Part shown: positions 1 through 12,495 of the stretch, piece after piece
Position numbering within the stretch: the first letter of the stretch is position 1
How the letters are laid out: each line of letters begins with the position of its first letter
NCBI GenBank assembly: GCA_025617745.1
Contig: CM046866.1
Coordinates: 15,817,725 to 15,881,724, forward strand
Origin: Heliocidaris erythrogramma
Lineage: Eukaryota; Echinodermata; Echinoidea; Camarodonta; Echinometridae
DNA: 64,000 nt
Direction of reading: 5' to 3'
Program-made: the position numbers and the translations under genes
Notes under the pieces: model-generated
Databases searched by the model: none
Told to the model about the DNA's origin: nothing
The model's input: only the letters and a program-made list of their open reading frames with translations

Positions 1-659
1 TATTTGAAAATACTGCAGAACTCATCAGTTCGATTCGGGGTACAGATAATGAGTAAGTGGCTGCATGATAATATTTATGTCGATGGAAAGGGGAACGATC
101 TGAGAACGATTTATGATTCACGCGACAAAAGGTGTTTGTCTGCCTTAAAAATAAAGGGAATCAATATTCAAATTCAAATTCGTATTTATTTTATTTCCAA
201 CAGAAAGAAAAACAATGGTATTATATGTATTATTAAAGAAAACATGAACAAATATACGTATACATTTATTTTTGTCTTGAGAAGTGTACAAGTACACTGT
301 GCATATAAATAAATTATTATAATAAAGTATCAAAAGAAATTCTGAATTTCTGAGGAAATGGGGGGCGGAGTCTATTCAACCTCTTTTGAGAAATTAAATA
401 ATGGTGACATCCTTGTCACTTAAAGTTAAGTAAGATTCCAGAAATAGGTCAAATTTGAAAGGTCCTACCTCACAGTATTTTGTAGATTTCTGATTTATAA
501 TTTAGCCACCTTTCTAGTTTTAACCTATTTTTGGAATCTCAAGTGACAAGGAATGGTCCATTATTTGATTTTCTCAAAACGAAAGGGTTGTACAACTTAT
601 GCTTCGGCGACAATAGCTCCGGGGTCAATATCTTCATGACCCTATATACACTAACCGAA

Positions 660-730
660 ATATGAACTTTAACCCTAGATTAATATCTAAACCTAACCCT
701 AACCCTAACTCTAAAACTCTAACCTAAAAC
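660..730. repeat. Degenerate telomere-like (CCCTAA)n tract
   Basis: Several consecutive or near-consecutive CCTAAC / CCCTAA units interrupted by variants. Similar imperfect GGGTTA tracts occur at 31146-31196 and 39414-39470. They are too degenerate and too internal to be telomeres and look like interstitial simple repeat. Confidence 0.6.
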
Positions 731-1147
731 CCAGTTGCAAACCTAACCCAAATACTATATCTTTGACGAAATAAAGAGCAGCTCTGTTTGGCTTGGGCTA
801 TTTATTGTTCTTTTCTTTATTTGTTTCATGGTACATCCCAGGGCCTACCTACTGGCAATCAGTTTAGGAGGTATGACGACATTGTTACTATGGTTACGCC
901 AGTCTCTCATCTGAGAAATGAATATCTGTTCCGACTGAGATTGGATTCACACGTTGGGCTTGATGGAATATATACGAAACGAATAAGGAAAGAAAAACGA
1001 GCATCTGGAAGAACGAGTCGCGTAAAAGGAGATGATTTATCAGGGTGTCCACCTAAAATATCATTTTAAGCTGCAGCGGAAATACAATTGAGAGTCATGT
1101 GAAGACCTCTGTTATCGCAACAATAATTTTACGCAAGTCATGGTGGT

Positions 1148-1385
1148 GGTGCACTATTATATAGTATATTGGTGAAGGATCTTGACTCTCATGCGAGAGG
1201 TCCCGCGTTCGGGAAAGGAGATTTTCTGCATTTCAGGAACTCTATCGATTTATAGCAAAGTGGACGATTTGAAAAAAGTCGGGGCACACACCGGGCAATG
1301 TGTTTTGCCTATACATTTGTTCCGCTCGACCCAGGTGTATTTAATGGGTCCCTGGTAATAATGGGGTAATAATCATTGCAAGACC
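1148..1385 (+). repeat. tRNA-derived SINE (family with CGACCCAGGTGTA body)
   Basis: A tRNA-like head with an A-box-like TAGTATATTGG is followed by a body containing CGACCCAGGTGTA and AATGGGTCCCTGG. The same body, as CGACCCAGATGTA and AAATGGGTACCTGG, is seen on the minus strand near 9580-9615, and a related piece lies near 35250. The B box is degenerate. Confidence 0.45.
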
Positions 1386-2011
1386 CGCTGGAATAGCAGT
1401 GTTAGTACTGAAACTCCAAGCACAATGTACTTATCTCTGCCCATATACTTAAAGTCATCCCATGGTTTTCCTAATGTGTCTTTTTCGAGAAACAGGCGCC
1501 TCTCAGCATGTAGTCGCGCATTATGCATATTATTGTGTGTGTTTGTGTGTGTGTGTTGATCACACGTACAGGCACACGCAAATCGCATGCTTGTAATAGG
1601 ATTAAAAGACAATTTCTCCAATGTATCGTGATTGGTGGAGATTTTCCACGGAACTTTCACGAGCAATGCACCAGTTGGTTAACTCTTTTCTTTCTTTGCA
1701 CACGTTCTTTCAAAACTCTTTCTATACAAAATGTCTTCGCTCTTCAAAGTCGTTAAGTAGGAAACATTATTCCTGGATGGAAATTAAGATTAAATGATAA
1801 GAATAAGATTCAAAGAAACAAACCATAAATTTGGAAAATTTCCTATATTTTTCTAATGAGAACCGCCACATATCAAAAGACCACAGTGTATTTCATTTTC
1901 TATATCATTGCATTCGCGGGTACGCATTCTCAAACTTCCATGTTTTTAATTAGAATGATGAATATCGATAATTTTCTATAACAACACACAATAACGTGCT
2001 AATATATTGTG

Positions 2012-2052
2012 TACTATACTTCAAGTTTCAAGTTTCAAGTTTCAAGTTTATT
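2012..2052. repeat. CAAGTTT heptamer tandem repeat
   Basis: About five consecutive copies of a TTTCAAG/CAAGTTT heptamer run into an A/T-rich TTTATTTTATTTATT stretch. Such short 3' tandem tails are common at the ends of non-LTR retroelements. No adjoining ORF is recognisable. Confidence 0.6.
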
Positions 2053-2989
2053 TTATTTATTTCCCGATTTTATTCTCTTCTTCCGTTGAGGCAAGGCTTT
2101 TATAGCAGCCGCTCCGTCTTTATATAATGCTCTTCCACTGAAAATACACTCAGCAGAATCTAAATCAAGTCATATATGTTCCCATGATTCATCATATTAA
2201 TATAGTTAAATATTTCTTGAATATACCACCAATGTATTTTTCTCTCTCTCTTCTCTCTCATTCGGTAAATTATTCATTTCACTGTCCCTCTACACCTAAT
2301 AAGTAACTAATCAATGCCCCACTATCAATGTTGTATAGTTGTACCAGGGATCTAACCTTAAATGAGTAGAGCGTATAACTGTAATACTATGCACCCCTCT
2401 TTCTCCGAATTTTAATTTACCTGTTTCTTAAAGAGAAGAAAAAAGGGAGAATAGCTATTAAGGAGATGCGAGCGGGGATAAGAGAATGTATATTACTCAG
2501 GTCTTATACGTCACGCAGTCTGAAATTCACCATTTTGTTTATTACTGCGATCAGTGAGAAATCTTAGATTAAAAAAAAAGATATGCTCGGCCTTACGATT
2601 TTCATAGCAGTGACTAAATAATATGACGCCAGTGTTTTTATGTTTTGTTTTGTTTTTGTAATCATAATAGGTAATTACATTTATGATATGACGTTTCATA
2701 ATCATAACCATCTGATAACCGGCTACGTTCGCCGATCTCTATAAACGGATTTTTTTTAATAGAGGTCAGTGGCTACGTTATATTAATTGCATTAGTTCAA
2801 TGATGAGTTTATGACGTCATAATCTCGCTGCAAGTCAAGATAACAACCTGTAGGACAAAATAACGATGTAAACACAATGTAATTCATCATGCTCAGTAAT
2901 GAAAATTAGATAGGTCTGTGATGATGAAATGCACCGCAGAGCTTTCAATGTATACAGGAGTGGGAATTCCTTTTTTTGGGGGGGGGGGG

Positions 2990-3125
2990 GGCGGGGGGGG
3001 AGTCATGTTAGGGATCACTTCCTATGGAGTGGAATCCACGCTCCAAATAATTAAATTCACTCTTAAAAGGGAGTAATTTAATTTGCACTTTGGAGTGGAT
3101 TCAAGTACAACGGAACATGCATAAA
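2990..3125. repeat. Repeat with GGAGTGGATTC motif (copy 1)
   Basis: Contains AGTCAT...AGGGATC followed by GGAGTGGAATCCACGCTCC and a second GGAGTGGATTC about 80 bp further. The same arrangement is present at 17130-17545, where a SINE has been inserted. It looks like an unclassified interspersed repeat. Confidence 0.5.
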
Positions 3126-3837
3126 TCCTAAAACTATAATGGGTTTCTACTCCTCTGCATATAGAGAGAAAGATAAAAAGATTTTGTAATTTAAAGGTCA
3201 AGTTGAGTACTAGTGTTGCGATATACATACATGAAACTATCTAGAAGATAACTGGGAGAGGTTGATTATGACGTTGTGAGGTGTAGGGATCATCTAAATG
3301 ATATATTTAAATGCATTCAGCCTTGCTGAAAATCACGTACACTTCACACAGGTATGGATATATGGGACTGCATGTGGCATTAAATTTAGTCCACAGAATT
3401 AAGCTATTTCTAGATAAATTTCGAATACCAGGGCATTTCAAGAGGGAATAATAATATTTGTCATCGGTACAATATGCTTTCAAATAGGAATTTTTGAAAA
3501 GGTAGCAAAATATTCACCTTTTCCACAACTCAGCCTTTCATTTAAACATGTTTAATCTTTACCATTTTAAAATTATTTTTTGATTGTCTGCTGAGACTTA
3601 TGTGACGCTTACCCGAAAAGTTCCCGGAGACTAGTAATCAAATAAATCAAATAAGAACTCTAACATCATCCAACGTCCAGATAAGCTGTTTATGACTCCT
3701 ATCTATTTCTTTCCCTTGATTGTCATGTTATTCGGCAAAGTAGCAAGGATACTTTGTAAGGTAAAATTAAAGAGACAATTTCCTGTCCAAAGGAAGCGCG
3801 AAAAGTATAAACAATGATTGCAGTACTCATAAGTACA

Positions 3838-4058
3838 GGCCCGTAGCCAGAGGGGGGTCGGAGGGGTCAGACGACCCCCCCCCCCCCTTCTTGGGCTGAG
3901 GTCCGATTTTTCATGAAAAAAAAAACACACACACACACCTTTAGTCGGACCGCCCCTAGCAAGGACCTGCCTTCGGCAGGTCCGTATTGATTATGACAAA
4001 AAGGTCCACTTTTGCCAAAAACGACCCACCCCTTTAGAAACCCTGGCTACGGGCCTGA
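3838..4058. mobile_element. Short foldback element with CCCGTAGCCAG termini
   Basis: Begins with GGCCCGTAGCCAGAGG and ends with CCCTGGCTACGGGCC, a clear terminal inverted repeat around a poly-C and (AC)n core. It contains an internal hairpin GACCTGCC-TTC-GGCAGGTC. This class of small non-autonomous element with homopolymer cores recurs at 12265-12495, 38170-38410 and 57410-57595. Confidence 0.6.
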
Positions 4059-5914
4059 AGTATGTGCTGTTTCATGGTTCACCTTTATGTTTTATTACTT
4101 TTTCTGGCAGCTGTGAAGGATATTAAAATAAGTGTCAATATATATAATGGTATTCGTTTTTGTTATGCCAACTGTTCATGCAATCATTAAATATTCAGCC
4201 CTACTGCCTTTCATGTGAAATGTACTTTACGTGAATTAAGAATACAAATAAACCATTATTGAATTTGAATATTATTCATAGTGACTAAGAAATATTAAAG
4301 GGAAGCCAGTTAAACCATTAATATTTATTTGTTTCATTTGGAGGCGCTGTGGTGTGAACAATAGATGCATATTATTGACCTATTTGATATATAAACAAAA
4401 TAGCTTTTGCTTCTAAATGAAATGAAACCTTGAAGAAAAGTGCATTGGAAAGGCGAATGAGTATAAGGGAAAAAAGAGATTGACTTCGTCCTTCTCGTCC
4501 GATTTCCCTTTTCATCTTATTTTTGGTGACAATCCAGTGATAGTTGTCCGGATCAGTAAAGGAATAATTATAAGATATACTGTGTTTTATTCGATCTTAA
4601 AAATAAACTATTTCACTTTATTTCATTTCATTTATTCTTCTGAATTTAAGTACGGTGCATGTATATAATGCATAATATTTAGTTTACACAGATGTATGAA
4701 AAACAGAAATATATTCCAAACAGAACTGGAGCTTGCAGATAAGCAAAAGCTTGACGCCTTGCGGTCCCTTAATATATTCAGCATGATATAAAGGGGTTCC
4801 TGGTGACGCAAGAACAGCAAGGAGAGAGTGAAAAGAACAGAGACTGGAGAAAGAGAGAGAGAAAAAGAGAGAGAGAGAGGGGGAGAAATAGAGTTAGATG
4901 TGAGAAGTAGATGCACATTTTAGCACATCCAATTGTTATGAGAAAAAAAGATTATGCATCAATATGCGAAAGTAAGTAAAAGTGTCTTGACAAAATGAGT
5001 CACATAATAAGTAAACCACTGTGTTCGCAAAGTCCGACGCACTCAAAATCTCATAATAATTCGTTCTGTGTAATGCATTTTCGAATATATCAGCGATAAC
5101 AATCTATGGTAACAATCTATGGTAACCGAGAGCGATTAATAATTCATGACTCTGATGGTTAACAAGAGGTGCCCTAGAATTTCATCTGCAATGCACGATG
5201 GCAATAATATTGTAGTGTTCTGAAGTAATTACTGGTACACACATATTTTCCTTTACCTTGATTGGTCAAAAAGTGAAACTATACTTCACGCATTATTGTG
5301 GGTATGTCTATTTGAAACAAGGTAATAAATCTTACTGCAAATAAATTTGACATCCTTCAACTTTACAACATGCAAATTTTAGCCGATACGAGTTTCAACT
5401 TTTGAGTTATTAACAATCGAAAGTAATGTTTTTGACTTGCACCTGTCGTATGTATATACAGCATGGGGACCCATATTAATAAAATTATGAAAATTAGAAC
5501 ATCTTGAAAACCGAAGCCAATCAACAAATTTTAGTATCATTTGTATTTTTAGTGACCCCAAATAACTCAAGTTTGACTGTTTTTGTTCAAGAGGCATTTG
5601 GGCTGTACTAGACAAGGGTTACAGGTACATCAATTTTGCAACGCCATGTATTAATGAGAGGCGATAGTGGGTAAAAGAAACGATTGGTGCTGTGGACAGG
5701 TGTTTTCAGTGTTTATATCGATACACAAAGCAATTTGTCATGCCATTATCGTCTTTTATATGACGATGAGTCGTATAATGTCATCACTGAGATATTTCAA
5801 TTCTAAAATGATGGGACAATATTGAGAATATTGTCGTTATAATATCGAATCTTTTCTTATACCTGCCTTTATAAATTCTGCCGCTACGGCGTTATTGTTG
5901 CAGCATTTTTCGTT

Positions 5915-6135
5915 CCCCTTTCCTCTCACTCTCTTTCTCTTTTTTTCTCTCCCTCTCTCTCTCTTTCTCTCTTTTTCTCTCCCTCTCACTCTCTTTCTCT
6001 CTCTTTCTCTCCCTCTCACTCTCTTTCACTCTCTTTCTATCCCTCTCACTCTCTTTCTCTCTTTTCCTCTCCCTCTCACTCTCTTTCTCTCCCTCTTCCT
6101 CTCTTTCTCTCCTTTTCTCTCCCCCTAACTCTCTT
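5915..6135 (+). repeat. CT-rich microsatellite
   Basis: About 220 bp of almost pure pyrimidine built from CTCTCACTCTCTTT and CTCTTTCTCTCC units. All long ORFs here on both strands are low-complexity translations of this tract and not genes. Confidence 0.85.
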
Positions 6136-6317
6136 TGATCCCTTATCTCCATCATTCTGACCGTATTGTTTAAACCATTCAGACGTACCCACTGCTCAAG
6201 GGGAGCCTTCGCTTCTTCTCTGCATGATTTTAAATCAATATGCTCTTGAATTATATATAACTATACATATTATTTGTATACTCTGTAATGTGGGAAAAAT
6301 GCATGTGCATAACTTAC

Positions 6318-6388
6318 CGTTCGAAATTAGGAGACCACCATCCATTAATACTTTCAAATCAAAACTAAACACACATCTTTTCATTTAA
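6318..6388 (+). mobile_element. 3' end of a non-LTR retrotransposon ORF (fragment)
   Basis: The plus strand encodes LPFEIRRPPSINTFK followed by SKLNTHLF. This matches the typical C-terminal end of CR1/Jockey-type reverse transcriptase ORFs (a NxLP-xxIR-xxxS-xxTFKxxLKTHLF pattern). The fragment stops where the TTAA-flanked MITE begins, so the MITE probably inserted into it. No upstream RT domain is intact. Confidence 0.5.
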
Positions 6389-6982
6389 AGGGCAATCCAA
6401 CCTTGGTAATAAGTTGATTTGTGTGAAAGCAGAAACAATAAGAAAAACAGGATGGTGATAGTTTGAAAGAAATCGGACAAGGAATAAGAAAGTTATGGAT
6501 GTTTGAAAAATGAGATCACTACATCTATACGAATCTCAAATTGGCAATTTGGTGAGTCGATTGTGACATACTTGTGGACAACTCTCCCATTTGTCGTACA
6601 CAAATTTATCATTAATTTGCGGTTTTCTCCGAAGCGCCTTTACCCTCGGGGCAGTATACTCAAAATATATTGGAGATAGCATATTGTTATAGGTCCTCAT
6701 GAAAGAAAGAGAGCCTACTGAGTAATACATTTTGAAACAATGACATTTTAGTCATTTTGTGTGTTGGAGCAAAAGGGAGAGTTTTCCACAACTACATGTA
6801 CATCACAGTGACATTATACCTATTCGGCCAATTTGAAATTCCCATATGGATAGTAATTACAACTTTCAAAAAATCATAACTTGCTTATTGCTTGTCCGAT
6901 TTTGTTCAAACTTTCACCAATCTGCTTCTCTGATTTTTCCTCTTTCTTTCAGAGCAACTTGCCATTAATGTTGGATTTTCCT
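6389..6982. mobile_element. TTAA-flanked non-autonomous DNA transposon, family A copy 1
   Basis: The element starts AGGGCAATCCAACCTT, and its other end, read inverted, is AGGAAAATCCAACAT. TTAA flanks it on both sides (6385-6388 and 6983-6986). Copy 2 of the same family lies in reverse orientation at 51283-51872. No coding capacity. A TTAA duplication points to the piggyBac or Kolobok superfamilies; the autonomous partner is not in the window. Confidence 0.85.
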
Positions 6983-7270
6983 TTAAGTGTTCATAGTAAT
7001 TTTAAGCACATTAGAAGATCTTGCAACGCAGTAGAATATTTTGGATAGTTTCTGCGGTTCATGAATTTATCTCATTATTATTGAAATGATTAGATTTGAA
7101 TTAAATTGAATTAAACTAAATTGAATTTGATGATATAATATTTTTATACTATTTTATTTCGAATCAATTTCGTGCCCCCACTTGATCTTCCCACTATTTA
7201 AGAAGTGTATAACAATAATATTACCCGAACCCCCCCCCCCCGCCCCCTATACACAAATACCTAAACTTAC

Positions 7271-7888
7271 ACCATACAGTAGTCCTGTTGCTACAGCGAA
7301 TCCGATGGCCAGTGCTGATGACCCCTGGACGTCTCTCCTCCGTGGATCAATGGTAGCAAACACCATGAGAACAAGATGAAAAGTGATGACGAACTCGACC
7401 ACGAACCCTTGCCATAACGAAACCCCTTCGTCGTAGTTGATCATGGTCATACCGACATCGTCTCTTTTATCGTCCGGGGTTACGCAAGCGAGAATGGCGG
7501 CTCCACAAGCAGAGCCCACGCATTGAGCGACCACATAGCAAAGTCCCCTGGCGATGCTGATATGTCGGAAGAGCACAAGCGGGACGGTCACGGACGGATT
7601 AAACTGAGCTCCGCTGACATGTGAGAAGCACTGGATCAAAGTGGCGATCCCAAGTCCATTTGCTAAAGCTATGAGGGTGTTTGTCGGGGTATTAGCCCCC
7701 GACCAACCCACGGATGATCCGGGAGCCAGGGGGATGAAGAGAGTGAGAGCTAAGCATTCTGCGATGACTCCCCGCCAAAAATCCGCGCTTCCCAAATCAT
7801 CCTTCTCCCAACGCGTTTTCTGAGTGTCGTCTGCCGACTTCGGAACGCGATACGATACCAAAATGTGCACAACGCTGTTGAAAACCAT
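7271..7888 (-). CDS. Aquaporin (MIP family), 5' exon, partial gene
   Basis: A 206-codon exon encodes a classical aquaporin from the cytosolic N-terminus through about TM5. Aquaporins are tetrameric membrane channels for water or small solutes. Visible motifs are a TM1 region starting FWRGVIAECLAL, the loop-B box SGAQFNPSVT (residues about 93-101), the AQP1/4-like ISIARGLCYVVAQC and the TM5 segment SSALAIGFAVATGLLYG. The exon ends at a consensus donor (GTAAGT, 7265-7270) in phase 0, a place where vertebrate AQP genes also have an intron. The ATG at 7886-7888 gives about 36 residues before the conserved FW. Oddities: NPA is replaced by NPS, and by alignment with AQP4 two pore-filter positions differ (His to Leu203, Phe to about Asn77). 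The exon with the second NPA box and TM6 is not found in the window. An upstream non-coding or coding exon cannot be excluded. Confidence 0.9.
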
Positions 7889-9499
7889 CGTAAATATTAT
7901 GTCTATTAAATGTCTCTTAAATAACTCCTATAAGAATTGCAAAATACTCTAATCAAAATGACATTTGCTGTGTTCTCTGTAACACTCGTCACCCTTCAGT
8001 CAGGTGTCATCAATCGCGAGTTTCAGAGAGACGACATCGTTATCGATAGCAGCAACAGCCTACCCGCTGGCCAATTCGAGCAGGGCACATAAAATGGTGA
8101 TCGTGCATCCATCGAGACCCGAAATATCAGATTGGCCAAAGTACAGTCAGCGATGAACCTTTGTATGCACCGATAGCTGCTCCGGATTTATCGCTTCACG
8201 CGAGTCGATTCAGGGATCGCCTCAGATTCGTATTGCGGCGCCACTGAAGAGGTCGAGTTCATAAAAACTAGCAACAGTTTGCTTTTTGCTAAGAGCCTTT
8301 GCTGTTTCTTTTATTTGGCCCGATGTCATTTACAGGTTTTATACTGTCCTATCTTTGTTGATTGCAGAGCATATTAGGTTTCTCCTGTGAAAAATAAGTT
8401 CGTGTGCTCTACCATAATAATGATTATCTTCGTATATCAAGCAAATCAGAAGATCTTTTCTATCGTCTATACGTCAACGACTCTTTGTTATCGTATTTGG
8501 TCAATAAATTAATTAAACATTATGGGAGTATTTTAATATCACTCACTAAATTTTCACTGAAATATGTGTTTTGATCTTTAGAAAAAAAGTTAAAAGTACT
8601 ATTGAAAATTTTGATATGGCCATGAAAGTATATAGATTTGTTAGTTTGTCTTAGAATGTGAGATAAACTGACAGTTCATTTATTTATTTTTATTTATTTA
8701 TTATTCATTTGGCAACATACATCAAGATGAAACAGAATATTCGTACATAAAAGAAAAATAATTGATTGAAAATATTGGCTACGCCAGATAGGCTGCCTGG
8801 GTATGGAAAGGGCTAACCTAAGTATTGGTATGAGCAAAATTAAACATAAAAGTGTGCATTGAATATACGAATTAATTATATACTGCAAGATTTTGATATT
8901 AACAGTTTAAAAAAATTAAAGAACAATTATCAACTGTTTAATTATATCCGTTGAGAATCACCCTCAGGATATTCTGCCCACAACCTACTGAAAAGACTGC
9001 ACAACATAATTATATGTTACAAGCTGAATATTATCTTTAAGGTGATATAAAATACATTTTGTAGGCTCATGTCCCATCAATACCATTTTGTGTACGGTCT
9101 AGTCAGCCAGAACGATATTTAAAAAAAACCATTTAGGTTTCGTTATGATAAATGTATGAAAATACATGAACATAGTATTTTTCATGTGTATGTATACACA
9201 TTCCTACCTGATATCAGTCCAAAAATAGACTAAACTCATTATATAGAGTTAGCACCATCACATGAATGATGCAGACAAATTCATGATTGAATTTCTCGTA
9301 CGATTAAACAATAACCTTTATGCAGCCGTGCATGGGATGGGGGAGGGGAGAGAAGAGGGTTTTTATAAAGCCTCCGGGGGAAAACATTGACTCATTGAGT
9401 TCGATTGTGAGGTACAGAGCAAGGTGAAAACAGATAAACATCATCACTGATGCAGCCCTCCCTACTTTGCTGTTGGTATAATAATAATAATAATGTGGT

Positions 9500-9737
9500 T
9501 CTATTTACCCAGGGTAGCCACATTAGTATTAAAACTATTTCTATTATTCTATTACTATTTTTATTTCTATTATCCCAGCATTCCAGGTACCCATTTACAT
9601 ACATCTGGGTCGAATGGGACAACATAATGCGGGTAAAACACTTTGTCCAGGGATGAAAGCACCAAGTAAAGATCGAACCCAAAACCTGTCGTAATATGAG
9701 AGCCAAGAGCCTTCACTGATATACCACAGTGCTCCAA
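9500..9737 (-). repeat. tRNA-derived SINE, minus strand
   Basis: Read on the minus strand from 9737, it has a tRNA-like head (TGTGGTATATCAGTGAAGG, then GGGTTCGATCTT as B box). The body contains CGACCCAGATGTA and AAATGGGTACCTGG, ending near an A/T-rich simple repeat. It shares the body with the copy at 1148-1385. Confidence 0.6.
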
Positions 9738-10319
9738 CCTAGGTTAATTATCTTGAAACAGCTTTATTCACTACAATTATTAGCTCGATATAATGCAATA
9801 TGTGGTAGTGTGCAAATTCAGTTTGTTATCTCATGTTGTAATTTTATAACTGTTTTGTTGTTTTCATTCTGTCTCGCATCCCCCAATTTTTTTCGGATGG
9901 GATTTCAAGATGGTTTTATCTTTATTTTAGGCAAGTTTTAAAAAAGAAGTGTTTGACTTTCTTCTACTTTCTCGTCTGTATGTTCCCATATTTTTGTCAT
10001 TACGTCATATATGACGTCGTGCACGGCACCTAGAAATCGAATAAATGTTTAAGATGTTTAAGACGGGAAATATGTAATCAACACAAGATGCGTACTTTCC
10101 TGTTTAAAAAATGCTTGTGTTCTGGCTCGAACGTTCGGCGCCTCTTAAAGGTGAAACCGGCAACGCAACAAATTAAACATGTCGATTTTGGACAGCAGTG
10201 AATTTTCAAAACACAAGGTAGAACATAATAATTCATACCAATGGGGTAATATTGGGACGACCTACCACTGGCGTAGCGCCAGGGGACGGTGCCTCCCTCT
10301 CCCCCATCGAATGCACCCC

Positions 10320-10396
10320 GAGAGAGACAGAGAGAGAGAGAGAGACAGAGAGATGAAGAGAGATTACAAAAAAAAAAAAAAAAAAAAAAAAACGTT
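10320..10396. repeat. (GA)n and poly-A simple repeat
   Basis: GAGAGACAGAGAGAG-type sequence followed by about 25 consecutive A. Nearby, at 10480-10505, is a long poly-C run. The flanking CACTGGCGTAGCGCCAGG (from about 10265) resembles a small foldback terminus. Confidence 0.8.
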
Positions 10397-10754
10397 CTCT
10401 ATCAGGTCTATACACTGCACCCCTCTGATTACCCCGCTCGCTGAAAATGAAAAACAAAATACCTCGTAAGACCAGCCCACCCCCCCCCCCCCCCCCCCCT
10501 CCTCCCCAGTTGTCTGGACCAACGCTACGGTCATATCGCAAAAATCGAACTTAACAGGCTAACCACGTCCTGTTGGTTGATTTTGATTTATACTCATCAA
10601 GTTCAGAAGTCATGCTGACGGGTATTTCAAACAAAATAATGAGGCAGTCTGACGTTTAAATTTCGATTTAAATTTTGATTTTGATTTAAGATCTGACCTC
10701 ATGCATTCTGCTTCGCTTGTAATAGACGAAGGCGATTGATTGATTCATACACTT

Positions 10755-10995
10755 TTTATAATGTGATGGCTCGGTGGTAGCACAGTGGTCTCGTAAACGG
10801 GAGGTTCTGGATGTGAAACCAAGGCGATGCGCTAAATTTGGTGTTTCAATCAGATGATTATTCACGTCATGGGGACCGACCGTTAACGTCAGCATCCAAA
10901 AGACGTGATTCAGTTTCGAACCGAGGTCTGTCAGAGTCTCAGTTTGTAGGCTAAGACAGGGAGCTGACCGCATACCGCTAGACCAACTCACATCT
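10755..10995 (-). repeat. tRNA-derived SINE with TCTTTTGGATG/GACGTTAA body
   Basis: On the minus strand: a tRNA-like A box (TAGCGGTATGC), a B box (GGTTCGAAACTGA), then the body AATCACGTCTTTTGGATG, GACGTTAACGGTCGGTCCC and AATAATCAT. The same body occurs at 42740-42835, but there it follows a different, 7SL-RNA-like head. Confidence 0.65.
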
Positions 10996-11439
10996 CATAT
11001 AGCCAAGCATTAGTCAATACAAAGTCCCTCGAATAGGACGTACACCCGTAGGTCGCAGTGGTTGCAAGCATACACTTGCTTTCTTATATCACTAAGGTTA
11101 TAAAATACAAACATCTATCAGCATCAGCCTCATGAAGTAGCATGCAAGTTCTGAAATTCTAATGAGCAAGGGTCTCTAGATAGATATAAAAAGTGAAATA
11201 AAAAACAAAACGACGAAGAGAAGGGGAAGAAATAACACTGGGCATGGAAGATAATCGATAAATGCAAGCTTCATTCCTTTCCTATCTGTTATGTTCCTAC
11301 GCTGTATTTTGTAGTGTAGGATTGAAGCGATGCCCTGCTCCAACTCAATGATACTCCAAGCTTCAGGGATGCGTGATGTTAGAAAAAGGAAAAGGTGCCC
11401 CCGCTTCCTCTATACATGTCGCTATCTCTCCGATCCTCA

Positions 11440-12035
11440 GTCTCTCCCCCCCCCCCCCCCCCTCGTTCCCTTCTCTGAACCTTTCTCTCTCTCTTTATCT
11501 CTCACTATCGTTCACTATCTTTCCCTCCTCCTCTCTCATTTGTCTTCTTTCCCTCGAATTCCCACTTCTCGTATTCCTTATCTATACCCATTTCGTTTCC
11601 CTTACTATTCTCTTTCTCTACCTTTCAAGTCAACTCTTTCCAGTGACCTGTATGCGTGTAATACGCCAATCTTCCCTTACCTCACTCTCCATTCTCTATT
11701 TCCTTTTCCTTTGATTTCTGTCTCTCCATTTTGCTCTTTCCATTGACCTACATGCATGTGTATGTCTACCCCCTTCTCCCTCTCTCCTTCTATCCCCTCT
11801 TTATATCTCAATTTCTCCTCTATCTGCTCCCCTCTCTCTCTAGTTCTTCCTCTCTCTCTCTCTCTTCATCTCTATTTCTAGCGATTTTATTGTGATAATC
11901 GATTCCTCTCTCTTTCCCCTCTTCTCTTTCTCTCTTTCCATTTCTCTCCTCTTCTCTCTATTTTCATTGACCCGTATGTGAATGTCTGTCCCCCACTCTC
12001 TCTTTCTCTCTCTCTCTCTATTTCTCTCTCATTGA
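11440..12035 (+). repeat. Polypyrimidine (CT-rich) tract
   Basis: About 600 bp of imperfect CT/TCTC/CCCT repeat, interrupted by short spacers carrying repeated GACCTGTATGCGTG-like segments at about 11645, 11745, 11970 and 12030. Its periodic ORFs are low complexity. Confidence 0.8.
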
Positions 12036-12264
12036 TCTGTATGTGCATGTGCATGTCAACCCCTCTTTCCCGCCCCTTACTAACCTCTTCAATTGGGAAT
12101 GCGAGACGTGCCCCGGGTCCCGACAGCGGTGTTACTCGGCCAAGATAGAAACACTAATTGTCTCGGTCGCTGCAAGGGAGACATTTCACCTTCCCTTTTT
12201 TTTCTCTACTAAAAAGCCTGACATGACTGACACAGGCCTTACTCAGATAAACTACTGAATTCCT

Positions 12265-12495
12265 CATTGGCGGACTGGGGGTGGGGGGGGGGGGCAATCG
12301 GCTCGTTCCCCCCCCCCCCCCCCCCATTTCAAACCCGACTGGTATACCTTAAAATACAACCCCAAAACGTGCACCCTTTCAAAAAATTGACCCCAAAGGC
12401 ACCTGAAAATGTGATAACTTTTTCTTTTACTTATCAGATATTTTTCGGAATTGTGACCACCCCACCCCTTAAGAAAAATCCTGGATTCGCCCTTG
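12265..12495. mobile_element. Small foldback element with poly-G/poly-C core
   Basis: Starts near ATTGGCGGACTGGGGG and ends near CCTGGATTCGCCCTTGG, an imperfect terminal inverted repeat around poly-G and poly-C runs. It belongs to the same loose class as 38170-38410. Confidence 0.5.

Larger units (their letters stand above)
1..7270. other. Intergenic DNA / aquaporin 3' intron, no supported exon
   Basis: No coding exon is supported here. The aquaporin at 7271-7888 reads leftward, so this stretch is at least partly its downstream intron. I looked on the minus strand for a second NPA-box exon (Asn-Pro-Ala-Arg context) and did not find one. The stretch holds a degenerate telomere-like tract near 660-725, a SINE at 1148-1385, a CAAGTTT tandem tract near 2015-2050, foldback and poly-C elements near 2990-3130 and 3838-4058, a CT-rich tract at 5915-6135, a LINE tail at 6318-6388 and a TTAA-flanked MITE at 6389-6982. 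Confidence 0.6.

Noticed and set aside
660-730. True telomere
   Set aside because: Units are degenerate, few and internal; similar tracts occur at two other internal sites.
788-1069. 93-codon plus-strand ORF
   Set aside because: No domain, no acceptor or donor support, and adjacent to repeats.
5837-6155. Overlapping ORFs rich in Arg/Glu or Leu/Ser
   Set aside because: Translations of a CT/GA microsatellite.
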